Origin: Leucobacter denitrificans
GTDB taxonomy: Bacteria; Actinomycetota; Actinomycetes; Actinomycetales; Microbacteriaceae
Direction of reading: 5' to 3'
DNA length: 64,000 bases
NCBI RefSeq assembly: GCF_014396385.1
Contig: NZ_CP060716.1
Coordinates: 620,001-684,000 of the forward strand
Made by a program: the position numbers and the translations under genes. Positions 28,255-36,987 of the stretch are shown piece after piece (position 1 is the first letter of the stretch; every line of letters begins with the position of its first letter). The notes below the pieces were generated by a model, which worked only from the letters and a program-made list of their open reading frames with translations, was not told the origin of the DNA and made no database searches.

Positions 28255-28842
28255 CTAAGACGTCTTGCGCTTAGAGCGACGAGCGGCAAGTTCATCGGTA
28301 GGAGCGTGAGCCGCGGGCTTCTCGCGGTGGTCGTCGAGGTCAACGAGCGACGTTTCGACTTCGCGCAGCACCTTACCGACAGCAATGCCGAACACGCCCT
28401 GCCCCCTGCTCACAAGGTCAATAACCTCGTCGTTGGAGGTGCAGAGGTACACACTCATGCCGTCACTCATGAGCGTCGTCTGCGAGAGATCGTGCACTCC
28501 GGCTGCGTGCAATTGCCCGACTGCCGTACGAATCTGCTGCAGCGAAATGCCAGTGTCGAGCAGTCGCTTCACGAGCTTAAGAACGAGGATGTCGCGGAAC
28601 CCATAGAGTCGCTGTGAGCCTGAACCGCTGGCTTCTCGCACGGTGGGCTCTACGAGGCCGGTGCGCGCCCAGTAGTCGAGCTGTCGATAGCTGATGCCGG
28701 CCGCGCGGGCAGCCACTGCGCCCTTGAAACCACCGTCGACATTTGGACGAGGAAGCCCGTCGTCGAAGAGCAGGTCGGCAGAGAGCGGATACGCATCAAC
28801 AACAGCATCAGTGCCATCAATTGGCGGTTCCGTATGCTCCAT
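28255..28842 (-). CDS. MerR-family transcriptional regulator (Rv1830-like)
   Basis: The 195-residue protein has an N-terminal MerR winged helix (GISYRQLDYWARTGLVEPTV, about 48-68), the RLYGFRDILVLKLVKRLLD coiled helix, LQQIRTAVGQL and a C-terminal part that contains no Cys cluster, so no metal sensing is indicated. Its promoter carries a 19-bp box that is nearly identical to one before ftsZ. In mycobacteria a DUF151 nuclease gene separates the two MerR genes, but here only 139 nt of non-coding sequence lies between them. Confidence 0.88.
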   Translation of the reverse strand: MEHTEPPIDGTDAVVDAYPLSADLLFDDGLPRPNVDGGFKGAVAARAAGISYRQLDYWARTGLVEPTVREASGSGSQRLYGFRDILVLKLVKRLLDTGISLQQIRTAVGQLHAAGVHDLSQTTLMSDGMSVYLCTSNDEVIDLVSRGQGVFGIAVGKVLREVETSLVDLDDHREKPAAHAPTDELAARRSKRKTS

Positions 28843-28934
28843 TGTCGACCCTCTCTTGTGACTTGAACTCCATCAACGCTATCTGTGTGGGGTACCCCGT
28901 GCAACGACCGTGAGCACCGATTTCATAACTTCGA

Positions 28935-28953
28935 CCTTAAAGTTCAAGTTGAA
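28935..28953 (-). promoter_or_regulatory. Putative FtsR/MerR-type operator before the MerR gene
   Basis: On the gene strand it reads TTCAACTtgAACTTTAaGG, matching the ftsZ box at 16 of 19 positions in the same orientation. It lies 92 nt before the start at 28842 and 29 nt beyond the 3' end of the upstream MerR gene. A partial copy (GGAGTTCAAGT on the minus strand) occurs near 28866. Binding by either MerR protein is inference. Confidence 0.5.
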
Positions 28954-28981
28954 GGTGAGAAAAGGGCGAAACGACGCTGTT

Positions 28982-29668
28982 TTAGAGTGTGCCAAACTTT
29001 CGTCGCAACACGCCGGAGCGCACTGTCTCGAGATACTCAACGAGCTCAAGCGAACCGTCGACCGCGCTCGGAGAACCCTTCTTCTCGCCCCGCGATGAAA
29101 TTGCGTGAGCCAACAGTTCGGCGTCGCGCTCTGCCGCAATGCGGAGCGACCGAAGGTGCCTCGGTGTCAGGCCAGCCTGTGCAAGTTTGAGAAGTGCAGC
29201 GAGCTGCCCGACAGCGTCAAGCGGAAAGACCTCGGCTGCTGGCAGCAGACCTGCCGCAATGGCTTCACCAAGAAAACGCTTGTTCGCACCGGTCGTGCGA
29301 CACAGCTCCTCACTCGAGATCACCTGTTTCGCAGACAGGATCGTCGACGCACTACGCTTCGATGCCCCGGGAATAACGGGATCTCGCCCCGAATCAAGCT
29401 CGTCGAGCACCTCGCCAATCTTCTTGAGCGGAAGGTAGTGATCTCGCTGTAGCGTGAGAATGAGACGGATGCGCTCTACGTGTTCTTGAGAGAACTTGCG
29501 GTAGCCCGACTTGGTACGCTCAGGCTCGACAAGACCCTGATCCTCGAGAAACCGGAGCTTCGACGGTGTCAGGTCTGCAAATTCGTCTTCGAGATTCGCA
29601 AGCACCTGTCCGATACTCAGCAGACCGTGCGCTGCTGGACTAACCGCGCGAAGCGGAGCGGCCGCCAT
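28982..29668 (-). CDS. ftsR: MerR-family regulator, FtsR/Rv1828 type
   Basis: The 228-residue protein has the winged helix LLSIGQVLANLEDEFADLTPSKLRFLEDQGLV (split over about 17-48), then ERTKSGYRKFSQEHVERI and a C-terminal dimerisation and sensor-like region. FtsR in corynebacteria activates ftsZ. The ATG overlaps the stop of the FHA gene (TGATG), so the pair is translationally coupled. The assignment to FtsR rests on family resemblance and gene context; a shared box before ftsZ supports it. Confidence 0.82.
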   Translation of the reverse strand: MAAAPLRAVSPAAHGLLSIGQVLANLEDEFADLTPSKLRFLEDQGLVEPERTKSGYRKFSQEHVERIRLILTLQRDHYLPLKKIGEVLDELDSGRDPVIPGASKRSASTILSAKQVISSEELCRTTGANKRFLGEAIAAGLLPAAEVFPLDAVGQLAALLKLAQAGLTPRHLRSLRIAAERDAELLAHAISSRGEKKGSPSAVDGSLELVEYLETVRSGVLRRKFGTL

Positions 29669-30123
29669 CAGTTCGCACCGGGAAGATCAAACCGAGACGC
29701 AAAGAAGGTGAATCTGAATTTACCCACCTGCACCTCTACCCCATCATCAAGTGCGACTTCACCTTCGATCCGCTCACCATCGGAATATGTGCCGTTAAGC
29801 GACCCAAGATCAACCACTGAAAAGGTCGTACCTGAACGGCGGAACTCCGCGTGCTTTCGAGAAACCGTCACGTCGTCGAGAAAAATATCAACGGCCGGGT
29901 GACGGCCTGCGACCGTCACATCTCTGTCGAGCAAAAAGCGCGCACCAAGGTCGGGGCCGCGACGCACGACAAGAAGCGCAGCACCCGAAGGCAATGCCTC
30001 GACTGCATCGCGCTCATCGACCCCAAGATCGGTAACGTTTGCGCGGATCATCGCATTGAGGTCTTCACGGAATTGCTCCGTTGCCTTTACCTCGGTGTTA
30101 TGACCTCGCTTATCGCTCGCCAC
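29668..30123 (-). CDS. FHA-domain protein of the GarA/OdhI type
   Basis: OdhI/GarA inhibits 2-oxoglutarate dehydrogenase and related enzymes until Ser/Thr kinases phosphorylate its N-terminus, which then folds onto its own FHA domain. The 151-residue protein has the FHA core AGRHPAVDIFLDDVTVSRKHAEF and SLNGTYSDGERIEG (about 71-120). The N-terminus reads VKATEQFREDL where GarA has VETTSVFRADF, so only one of the two phospho-threonines (T15) is kept. GTG start at 30123. PknL is 8 kb away. Confidence 0.87.
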   Translation of the reverse strand: MASDKRGHNTEVKATEQFREDLNAMIRANVTDLGVDERDAVEALPSGAALLVVRRGPDLGARFLLDRDVTVAGRHPAVDIFLDDVTVSRKHAEFRRSGTTFSVVDLGSLNGTYSDGERIEGEVALDDGVEVQVGKFRFTFFASRFDLPGAN

Positions 30124-30276
30124 TGTCTCACCCGTTTCCGTGCTCAGCGGGGAGTTTCACCCCAATACCGTCCCCCTACGCTACCGCAGCTAGGCCCTTC
30201 CGCGCACGTTCCTGCACGAAAAACTGACGGATCTCGGCGCGTCGCGAGTCATCATTCTCCGGCTGAGGATATGCGC

Positions 30277-31745
30277 CTACTCGTGCGACTCGAGAAACTC
30301 GTAAACTTCGTGCGAATCCACACCGGGAAACGTGCCTGTTGGGAGCGCTGCGAGCAGGCTCGTCGGGGTGGCTGCTTCTGGCCACGCGGCAGCTTGCCAC
30401 TTCTGCGTAAGGTCGGCTGACGCACGCCTACAGCAAGTCTCATCCGGGCAAAATGACCGTGTCCGATGGTCCGTCTCGCGCCCACGGAACCACCGCACGT
30501 CTTCGAACCGAACCCCGACGCTCACTGAATACATGCCTTCCTTCGCTTTTTCGATGCGCGAGGTGCACCAGTAGGTACCGCCGGAAGACATGTCCGTGTA
30601 CTGATACCAGGGGTTGAACCTATCTGGCTGCGCGAAAACCGTTCGAGCAGTCCAGTTTCGGCACACGGTCGCCCCCTCAAGATTTCCGAGCGCGTCAGAC
30701 GGAAATCGCACCCCGTCATTCTCATAGGCCTTAATGAGGGTTCCCGACTCGTGCACTTTCGTGAAGTGCACGTTCAAGTCGAGCCACTGGGTTGCCAGGT
30801 TCGTGAACCGGTGCGCGGCCATTTCATACGAAACCGCGAACTCGTCCCTCAAATCCTCCATAGAGATCTCGCGTCGCTGCTTCGCGTTCTTGAGCGAATC
30901 AACTGCGGCGCCCTCCGGAAGCAGCACGGCACCCGCGAGGTAGTTCGCCTCAACACGCTGCCGCAAAAAGTCTGCGTAGCTGCGCGGCTCTTCGTGTTCG
31001 CACACCAGGCTCGCCAGGGCTCGCAGGATCGGCGCACGCGCGTCACGTGACGACTGCCCCGCGCTCATGTAAATTCGCCCATTTCGCCGATCGATTACCG
31101 AACGGGTCGAGTGCGGCAGGTCAGACACATAGTGAAGCGAGAATCCGAGCTTCTCAGAAACGCGCGCAATCGTCTGTTGCAGCACCGGCCCCCTGAATAC
31201 CCGGCGCTGTCCAGAAGATCTTTCGCGACTCGCTCAAGGTCTTCGAAGTAGTTCCCGGCCACACGCATCTCCGCACGAAGCTCAGTATTGGTTCTGCGCG
31301 CTTCCTCAGGGGTGGCAGCTCGCTCTCGGTGCAGTCGCTCAACTTCTTGGTGCAGGCCAATGATGGCTTGCAGCGTTTCGTCGTTCACGGTTTTTGAAAC
31401 GCGGATCGGCTCAAGGCCCAACGACCTAAACACAGTGCCCCGTTGAGCTCGCTCAACGGCGATCTCGAGCGCCGCTCGCTCACTCGGTGCCTCATCTACC
31501 AAGAGCTGATCCACACTCGACTGCAGTGCGGTCGCAAGCGCGCGCAGGAGCGGCAGCTTCGGTTCACGCTTGCCATTCTCAATCGCTGAGATCTGCGACG
31601 GTGCGCGACCAACCGCCGCCGCGAGCGTCTCAAGTTTCATGCCGAGCTCGGTGCGACGCTCGCGAATTCTGCGCCCGAGAACCAGCGCATCTCCCCCGTC
31701 GCTCGAGTCATCGACAACTTGAACTTCTAACACCTGACTTGCCAT
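30277..31745 (-). pseudogene. RamB/ScfR-type XRE transcriptional regulator, frameshifted
   Basis: Two frames together encode one regulator of about 485 residues. The first (31745 to about 31190) has an XRE helix-turn-helix LGMKLETLAAAVGRAPSQIS; the second (to 30277) continues VLQQTIARVSEKLGF and contains an IrrE-like domain and the C-terminal short-chain-fatty-acyl regulator domain with FCPDETCCRRA. The break is at GGGGGCC near 31188-31195; adding one G or C gives SGGP-VLQQ. RamB controls acetate and glyoxylate genes in corynebacteria, and here malate synthase is the divergent neighbour. Likely an assembly error or a recent mutation. Confidence 0.82.
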
Positions 31746-31777
31746 TTCACCATGATGACAGACTCAAATAGTTTCAG

Positions 31778-31807
31778 CAAGTAGAAAAAGTGGGATATTT
31801 CTACTTG
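31778..31807. promoter_or_regulatory. Palindromic operator between scfR and aceB
   Basis: CAAGTAGAAA (31778-31787) and TTTCTACTTG (31798-31807) are exact reverse complements with a 10-nt spacer. The element is centred 48 nt from the ScfR start and 103 nt from the aceB start. Two major-groove faces two turns apart fit a dimeric XRE regulator. Autoregulation by the divergent ScfR protein is inference. Confidence 0.65.
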
Positions 31808-31895
31808 AAATTCTCTACCTCGCCGTATTGACCAGCCTAAAAATAGAACTACCAAGCAATCACCCACTCAGGGCCTCACGGCAGGAGTCGATACT

Positions 31896-33575
31896 ATGAA
31901 CACCGAAACGGCAACCCGTTCCGAGACCACCGCACCCGCTTCAGAGCGCACACACTCGTATGCAGCTCCAGCGATTGAGCCGGTCCTCGAACTCAACGGT
32001 CGCCCGCTCGAGCGGAGCGACGAGATCCTCACACCAGAGGCGCTTCAGTTCATTCTAGAGCTGCACCACCGCTTCGCACGGGCACGCCACGAACGCCTCG
32101 CAGATCGCCAGCGTCGCAGCTTCGAGATCGGCAACGGTCGCGACCCGAAGTTCCGCGATGACACCAAGCACATTCGCGAGGACTCATCGTGGAAGGTCGC
32201 ACCGCCCGCACCGGGACTCGAGGACCGTCGCGTTGAAATCACCGGCCCAACCGACCCGAAAATGACGATCAACGCAATGAACTCGGGTGCTCGCGTGTGG
32301 CTTGCCGACCAGGAAGACGCAACAAGCCCGACCTGGGAAAACGTCATCGGCGGCCAGCTGTCGCTCTACGACGCAATTCGCGGTCAGCTCGAGTACACCA
32401 GCGCCGAGGGCAAGCAGTACCGCGTCACGGCGGAACGCACACCCACAATCGTTATGCGCCCACGCGGTTGGCACATGGTTGAAAAGAACATGCGGTTTAC
32501 CGATTCGAACGGCCAGTCATGCGCCGCGTCAGGAAGCCTCGTGGACTTTGGTCTCTATGTCTTCCACAATGCCAAGCAGCTTATCGAGAACGGTCAGGGA
32601 CCGTACTTCTACCTGGCGAAAATCGAGTCGAGCGAGGAAGCGAAACTCTGGGACGATGTATTCACCTTCACGGAGTCATACCTTGGGCTCGAACGCGGCA
32701 CGATTCGCGCTACTGTGCTCATCGAGACAATCCCCGCAGCATTCGAGATGGAGGAGATCCTCTACGTACTCAGGGACCACATGGCCGGACTCAATGCGGG
32801 CCGCTGGGACTACATCTTCTCAATCATCAAGTACTACCGCGGCCGCGGCGCACGGTTCGTACTCCCCGATCGCAGCGAGGTGACCATGTCGGTGCCGTTC
32901 ATGCGGGCATACACCGAATTGCTCGTGAAGACCGCGCACAAGCGTGGAGCACACGCAATCGGCGGCATGAGCGCGTTCATTCCAAACCGTCGTGACCCCG
33001 AGGTCACGCGACGCGCGGAAGAGAAGGTGCGCGCAGATAAGCAACGCGAGGCGAACGATGGTTTCGACGGCACCTGGGTTGCGCACCCCGATCTCATCCC
33101 GGTCGCGCAGTCTGTGTTCGACGCGACTCTCGGCGAGCGTCCGAACCAAGTGGATCGGCAGCGCGACGATGTCGAGGTCACTGCCGAACAGCTGCTTGAT
33201 GTTCGCATCGGGCGTGCTATCACCGAGGCCGGTGTGCGCGAGAATGTGTCGATCGGAGTTCGCTACATCGAGTCGTGGATCCGCGGTATCGGCGCTGCTG
33301 CAATCGATAACCTCATGGAAGACGCAGCCACCGCAGAGATCAGCCGTTCGCAGATTTGGCAGTGGATCCACCAGGATCAGTCGACCGACAGCGGCGTGCG
33401 CATCACGCGAGAATGGGTCGCTGGAATCCTCGCAGAAACGATTGCGGGATTCGATCGATTTGAGGGTGACCGCTACGACGACGCTGCCGAACTATTTACT
33501 GAGGTAGCGCTCGGCGAGGCATTCCCAACATTCCTCACGCTGCCCGCGTACACCAAGCACCTGGTCGACCTCTAA
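31896..33575 (+). CDS. aceB: Malate synthase A (glyoxylate cycle)
   Basis: The enzyme condenses glyoxylate with acetyl-CoA to malate, allowing growth on acetate or fatty acids. The 559-residue protein has VWLADQEDATSPTWENV, VMRPRGWHMVEKNM, VLIETIPAAFEMEEILYVLRDH with the catalytic base region, GRWDYIFSIIKYYRG and GTWVAHPDLIPVAQ. That length and these motifs fit the A form rather than the G form. ATG at 31896 with GGAG upstream. No isocitrate lyase gene is in the window. The stop is 4 nt from the stop of convergent mnhG. Confidence 0.96.
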   Translation: MNTETATRSETTAPASERTHSYAAPAIEPVLELNGRPLERSDEILTPEALQFILELHHRFARARHERLADRQRRSFEIGNGRDPKFRDDTKHIREDSSWKVAPPAPGLEDRRVEITGPTDPKMTINAMNSGARVWLADQEDATSPTWENVIGGQLSLYDAIRGQLEYTSAEGKQYRVTAERTPTIVMRPRGWHMVEKNMRFTDSNGQSCAASGSLVDFGLYVFHNAKQLIENGQGPYFYLAKIESSEEAKLWDDVFTFTESYLGLERGTIRATVLIETIPAAFEMEEILYVLRDHMAGLNAGRWDYIFSIIKYYRGRGARFVLPDRSEVTMSVPFMRAYTELLVKTAHKRGAHAIGGMSAFIPNRRDPEVTRRAEEKVRADKQREANDGFDGTWVAHPDLIPVAQSVFDATLGERPNQVDRQRDDVEVTAEQLLDVRIGRAITEAGVRENVSIGVRYIESWIRGIGAAAIDNLMEDAATAEISRSQIWQWIHQDQSTDSGVRITREWVAGILAETIAGFDRFEGDRYDDAAELFTEVALGEAFPTFLTLPAYTKHLVDL

Positions 33576-33579
33576 GCGG

Positions 33580-33945
33580 TTAGTCTTCGCCAGACCGCTT
33601 CCCAGCACGGGCGATCGCCGGGCCGAGTTCGTCGACGAGTAATATATCGTCGTCGAGCTCGCCTGTGCGATATGCAGCACGTCCCACCATGTGCGCAGCT
33701 GCGGGAGCAGTGATCGACTGAAACACAAACACCGGCATCAGCGCGAGAAGTACGCCCCACGAACGCTGATCGAGCGCTACCGCTGCAATGACGAGCAGTA
33801 GCCCAAAGATCTGTGGTTTCGTGGCTGCGTGCAACCGGCTCAGTGCGTCGGTAAAACGCAGCAAGCCAAACCCGGCGGCGGCTGAGAGTAACCCGGCAAG
33901 CACCAAGCATACGAGTGCGGCCACATCTAGTATCGCGTCAAACAT
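33580..33945 (-). CDS. mnhG: Mrp Na+/H+ antiporter subunit G
   Basis: MrpG is the last small membrane subunit of the multi-subunit Na+/H+ antiporter. The 121-residue protein has three hydrophobic helices with the family stretch FGLLRFTDALSRLHAATKPQIFGLLL (shown in part: DALSRLHAATKPQIFG). It has an acidic tail of about 20 residues. It overlaps mnhF by 8 nt and ends the operon. Confidence 0.92.
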   Translation of the reverse strand: MFDAILDVAALVCLVLAGLLSAAAGFGLLRFTDALSRLHAATKPQIFGLLLVIAAVALDQRSWGVLLALMPVFVFQSITAPAAAHMVGRAAYRTGELDDDILLVDELGPAIARAGKRSGED

Positions 33946-34246
33946 GGTGATCGCCCCCCATACCCTGCGGCAATCGGTGCTCCGCGCGTCGCTTCACGTA
34001 TCGCGCCACCACGATAGTCGCAAATGTCGCCGTTGCAGCAATTCCCGCCATCAGCGGGATGGAATCGGTGTGCCCTCGCGCCACCATATCTGCACCGAGT
34101 GCGAGCATGACCGTTGTGAGCAAGACATCAGATGCGATCATACGATCAAGGATTGTCGGGCCGCGGGCAATGCGCAGAAGCGCAGCGATCGCGGTGAACG
34201 TGAGTCCGGCACCGACCACCGCGAGCATGAGAACCTCAAACGTCAT
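33938..34246 (-). CDS. mnhF: Mrp Na+/H+ antiporter subunit F
   Basis: The 102-residue protein has three membrane helices with ALLRIARGPTILDRMIASDVLLT, the MrpF signature around residues 22-45 (GPTILDRMIASD). Its start overlaps the mnhE stop by 4 nt. Confidence 0.92.
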   Translation of the reverse strand: MTFEVLMLAVVGAGLTFTAIAALLRIARGPTILDRMIASDVLLTTVMLALGADMVARGHTDSIPLMAGIAATATFATIVVARYVKRRAEHRLPQGMGGDHHV

Positions 34247-34803
34247 TTGCGCACCGCCTTCACTTCACTGCGAGATCCGAGCGCGAGAATAAGTAGGCGC
34301 TCAATTGTCGCAACTTCCCGCCGCATGTTCATGATCTCTTTCTGAGACGGCGTATTCAACACGTGGAGATACAGAATCGATCCAAACCGATCCACCTCAG
34401 CGACGAGCGAACCGGGAATCAACGAAATTGTGAGCCCCACGAGAGTAAGAATGAAGTCTGACTTTGTACGTAGCTTCACCGCAATTATCGATGTCATCGG
34501 TGGAGAGCCCGGCCGAATCGCAAGCCAACCCACCTGAAATGATGCATATGCGAGGTTCCAGAGGAAGTACGCCACGTAGCGCAACGCATACCAAAGGTTG
34601 AATCGCCCCGCGAGTTCAACGGGCGGCAGGTAGAACAGGCGCATCACCATGATCGATACGAGCACTCCGCTCACCACGGACATGGGCGAGATCTCTTGCC
34701 AGAACATCATCCACATGATGACGAGTCCGACGAGGAGCGGCAGCTCGTGAAAACGAACGAACATCTCAAGGCCCCGAGCCGTACGGCGCTTGCGCCTAAT
34801 CAT
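34243..34803 (-). CDS. mnhE: Mrp Na+/H+ antiporter subunit E
   Basis: The 186-residue protein has N-terminal hydrophobic helices (LPLLVGLVIMWMMFWQ and SVVSGVLVSIMVMRLFYLP) and the MrpE motif ITLVGLTISLIPGSL-like (LTLVGLTISLIPGSLVAEVD). The ATG at 34803 overlaps the mnhD stop as ATGATTAG; the extension to 34842 lies inside mnhD and lacks support. It then continues to a short cytosolic tail. Confidence 0.9.
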   Translation of the reverse strand: MIRRKRRTARGLEMFVRFHELPLLVGLVIMWMMFWQEISPMSVVSGVLVSIMVMRLFYLPPVELAGRFNLWYALRYVAYFLWNLAYASFQVGWLAIRPGSPPMTSIIAVKLRTKSDFILTLVGLTISLIPGSLVAEVDRFGSILYLHVLNTPSQKEIMNMRREVATIERLLILALGSRSEVKAVRK

Positions 34804-36454
34804 GGCCGACCTCCTCACCGAGCGATGTAGATCCGCTGCCACCGTTCACATGCTTCGCCTCGAGCACGAGTGAAGCGAGCTTCCCATGGTCCGTGAGGTC
34901 GTCTCCCGCGCGCTCGGCGAAGCCAAAGAGCGGACCGGCCGCGAAGGTGAGCACAAGACTCACGCCAATCATCCCGATCGTCGCCGCGATCATGAGACGT
35001 GGAATACCCTTTTTCTCACGCGTCGGCAGTGCGTCTGGCGCATCCTGCAATCGCTCAAAGAGTTTCTCTTCGCGTTCGCGCAAGAGCACTGCCTCATTCG
35101 AGGCCGTGCGAGGAGCCCCCTGCGCTTCCTGTGCCTTCACCTTTGGGCGCCAGAACGCGAGTGTCCAGGCGCGGGCAAGTGCGTATAGCGTCAGCAGTGA
35201 CACCGCTGCGCCGATACCAATGAGCCAGTACGCTGCAGTGGACTCAATCTGGGCGCCCGCAGTAAACAGCCCGAGCTTGCCAAGGAACCCAGAGAACGGT
35301 GGAATGCCGCCAAGGTTCAACATAGGCAGGAAGAAAAGCACGGCGATAATCGGCGAACTCCGCATGAGCCCACCGAGTCCAGCGAGTGACGTGGTTCCGC
35401 CCTGGCGCTCGACGAGGCCAACGGCGAGGAACAGCGTGGTCTGCACGATGATGTGGTGGGCAATGTAATACACCGTCGCCCCGAAACCAACAGAGGTCGC
35501 GATTGCGATGCCGAATATCATGTAGCCGATGTGACTCACGAGAATGAACGAGAGCATTCGTTTCACGTCGAGTTGTGAAACTGCACCAAGAATTCCGACG
35601 ATGAGCGTTGCTCCCGCGACACCCATGAGCAGTGGGTCGATATTCGAATGCGGGAAGAGCATCGTCTGTGTGCGGATAATCGCGTACACACCGACTTTTG
35701 TGAGCAACCCGGCGAAGACAGCGGTCACCGGTGCTGGCGCAGTTGGGTATGAATCTGGCAGCCAAAACGCGAGCGGAAAAACTGCGGCCTTAATGCCAAA
35801 CGCGATGATCAGGGTGAGGTTGAGGATGAGCTGAAGTTCGCTCGGTAGTTCAGCGATGCGGGCAGTAAGCTGCGCCATATTCACGGTGCCCGTCGCCCCA
35901 TATACAAGCGCGATGGCCGCAAGGAAGAGCACTGACGATACGAGGGAGACGACCACGTACGTGACTCCGGCGCGAATGCGCTGCGCAGTACCACCGAGCG
36001 TGATGAGCACGTAGCTCGCGACGAGCAGAATTTCGAACCCGACATACAGATTAAACAGGTCGCCAGCGATGAAGGCGTTGAAAACGCCTGCGCCGAGCAC
36101 GAGATAGGTCGGGTAATAGATGGAAACCGGTGTTTCCTCGTCGCCATCGGCAAGACCCTGACCGATTGAGAACAGGAACACCGATAGCAGCACAACCGCG
36201 GAAACGGCGAGCATGAGCGCCGAAACTCGGTCGACGACGAGCGAAATGCCGTATGGCGCTGCCCAACCGCCGACCTGCATAATGAGCGGGCCGGTCTTGT
36301 CGACGATGAACATCAGAATGATGCCGATAATCGATACTGCGGTCAGAGCAACGAGAGTGATCCCACGCTGCAGAGCACGATGCCCTGGAACGGCAAGCGC
36401 AAGTGCTGCACCCGCGAGCGGAATGAGCACGACGATCGGTACGAGAAAGGTCAT
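34796..36454 (-). CDS. mnhD: Mrp Na+/H+ antiporter subunit D
   Basis: The 552-residue protein is related to NuoN/NuoL of complex I and has about 14 hydrophobic helices. It contains the conserved Glu region YVGFEILLVASYVLI and the Lys helix FGIKAAVFPLAFWLPDSYPTAPAPVTAVFAG (in part: KAAVFPLAFWLPDSYP). A hydrophilic loop near 440-480 and a charged C-terminal tail (HVNGGSGSTSLGEE) are longer than in bacilli. It overlaps mnhC by 4 nt. Confidence 0.95.
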   Translation of the reverse strand: MTFLVPIVVLIPLAGAALALAVPGHRALQRGITLVALTAVSIIGIILMFIVDKTGPLIMQVGGWAAPYGISLVVDRVSALMLAVSAVVLLSVFLFSIGQGLADGDEETPVSIYYPTYLVLGAGVFNAFIAGDLFNLYVGFEILLVASYVLITLGGTAQRIRAGVTYVVVSLVSSVLFLAAIALVYGATGTVNMAQLTARIAELPSELQLILNLTLIIAFGIKAAVFPLAFWLPDSYPTAPAPVTAVFAGLLTKVGVYAIIRTQTMLFPHSNIDPLLMGVAGATLIVGILGAVSQLDVKRMLSFILVSHIGYMIFGIAIATSVGFGATVYYIAHHIIVQTTLFLAVGLVERQGGTTSLAGLGGLMRSSPIIAVLFFLPMLNLGGIPPFSGFLGKLGLFTAGAQIESTAAYWLIGIGAAVSLLTLYALARAWTLAFWRPKVKAQEAQGAPRTASNEAVLLREREEKLFERLQDAPDALPTREKKGIPRLMIAATIGMIGVSLVLTFAAGPLFGFAERAGDDLTDHGKLASLVLEAKHVNGGSGSTSLGEEVGHD

Positions 36455-36987
36455 GATTGGCCTCCCTCGCCCGGCCCCGTTTTCGATTTGCCTGAATCAC
36501 TTACATCGCCCGAACCATCCGAGCTATCTAAGTCATCTGAGTCCTCAGAGTCGTCTCCGGGTATGTCATCCTCAAACTCAGTCGCATCTTCAAGATCCTC
36601 CTCAGTAACCTCTTCGGTGGTGAGGGTCTCGGCTCGCGAAATTTCGAGATCGTCGCGGTCGTCCTCGACTCGGTCTTCAAGGATGCGCGACAGTCGCCAG
36701 GACCGGTAAATGAGTGCGAGCAGGAACGCACTCACGCCGAAAGTAATGACGATCGCCGTGAGAATGAACGCTTGTGGCAGTGGATCGCTCATCGAACCAT
36801 CGTCGTCTCCCCCAACTATCGGTGAGCTTCCAAACTCTCCGGACATGAGGAAGATCAACAGGTTCGTTGCATTTCCGACGAGGAGGAAGCCGAGCAGAAT
36901 GCGTGTGAGGCTCCGATCCAGCATGAGATAGACACCTGCGGTGTACATCACCACCATCACGGCCACGAGGACGAGGGGCATGGTCAT
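36451..36987 (-). CDS. mnhC: Mrp Na+/H+ antiporter subunit C with acidic tail
   Basis: MrpC is a NuoK-like three-helix subunit. The first 105 residues are typical (LVAVMVVMYTAGVYLMLDRS, LGFLLVGNATNLLIFLMSG, PLPQAFILTAIVITFGVSAF). The remaining 70 residues are an Asp/Glu/Ser-rich tail such as DDIPGDDSEDSDDLDSSDG, which ordinary MrpC proteins of 110-130 residues lack. It overlaps mnhA and mnhD by 4 nt each. Confidence 0.93.
   Translation of the reverse strand: MTMPLVLVAVMVVMYTAGVYLMLDRSLTRILLGFLLVGNATNLLIFLMSGEFGSSPIVGGDDDGSMSDPLPQAFILTAIVITFGVSAFLLALIYRSWRLSRILEDRVEDDRDDLEISRAETLTTEEVTEEDLEDATEFEDDIPGDDSEDSDDLDSSDGSGDVSDSGKSKTGPGEGGQS

Noticed and set aside
34893..35468. Long plus-strand open frame of 191 codons opposite mnhD
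   Set aside because: It is antisense to a clear membrane-subunit gene, has Ser/Arg/Pro-rich low-complexity translation typical of shadows in GC-rich DNA, and has no ribosome site.
36451..36700. Repetitive acidic codons in mnhC as a tandem repeat array
   Set aside because: The bases do not repeat in units; it is coding low complexity.
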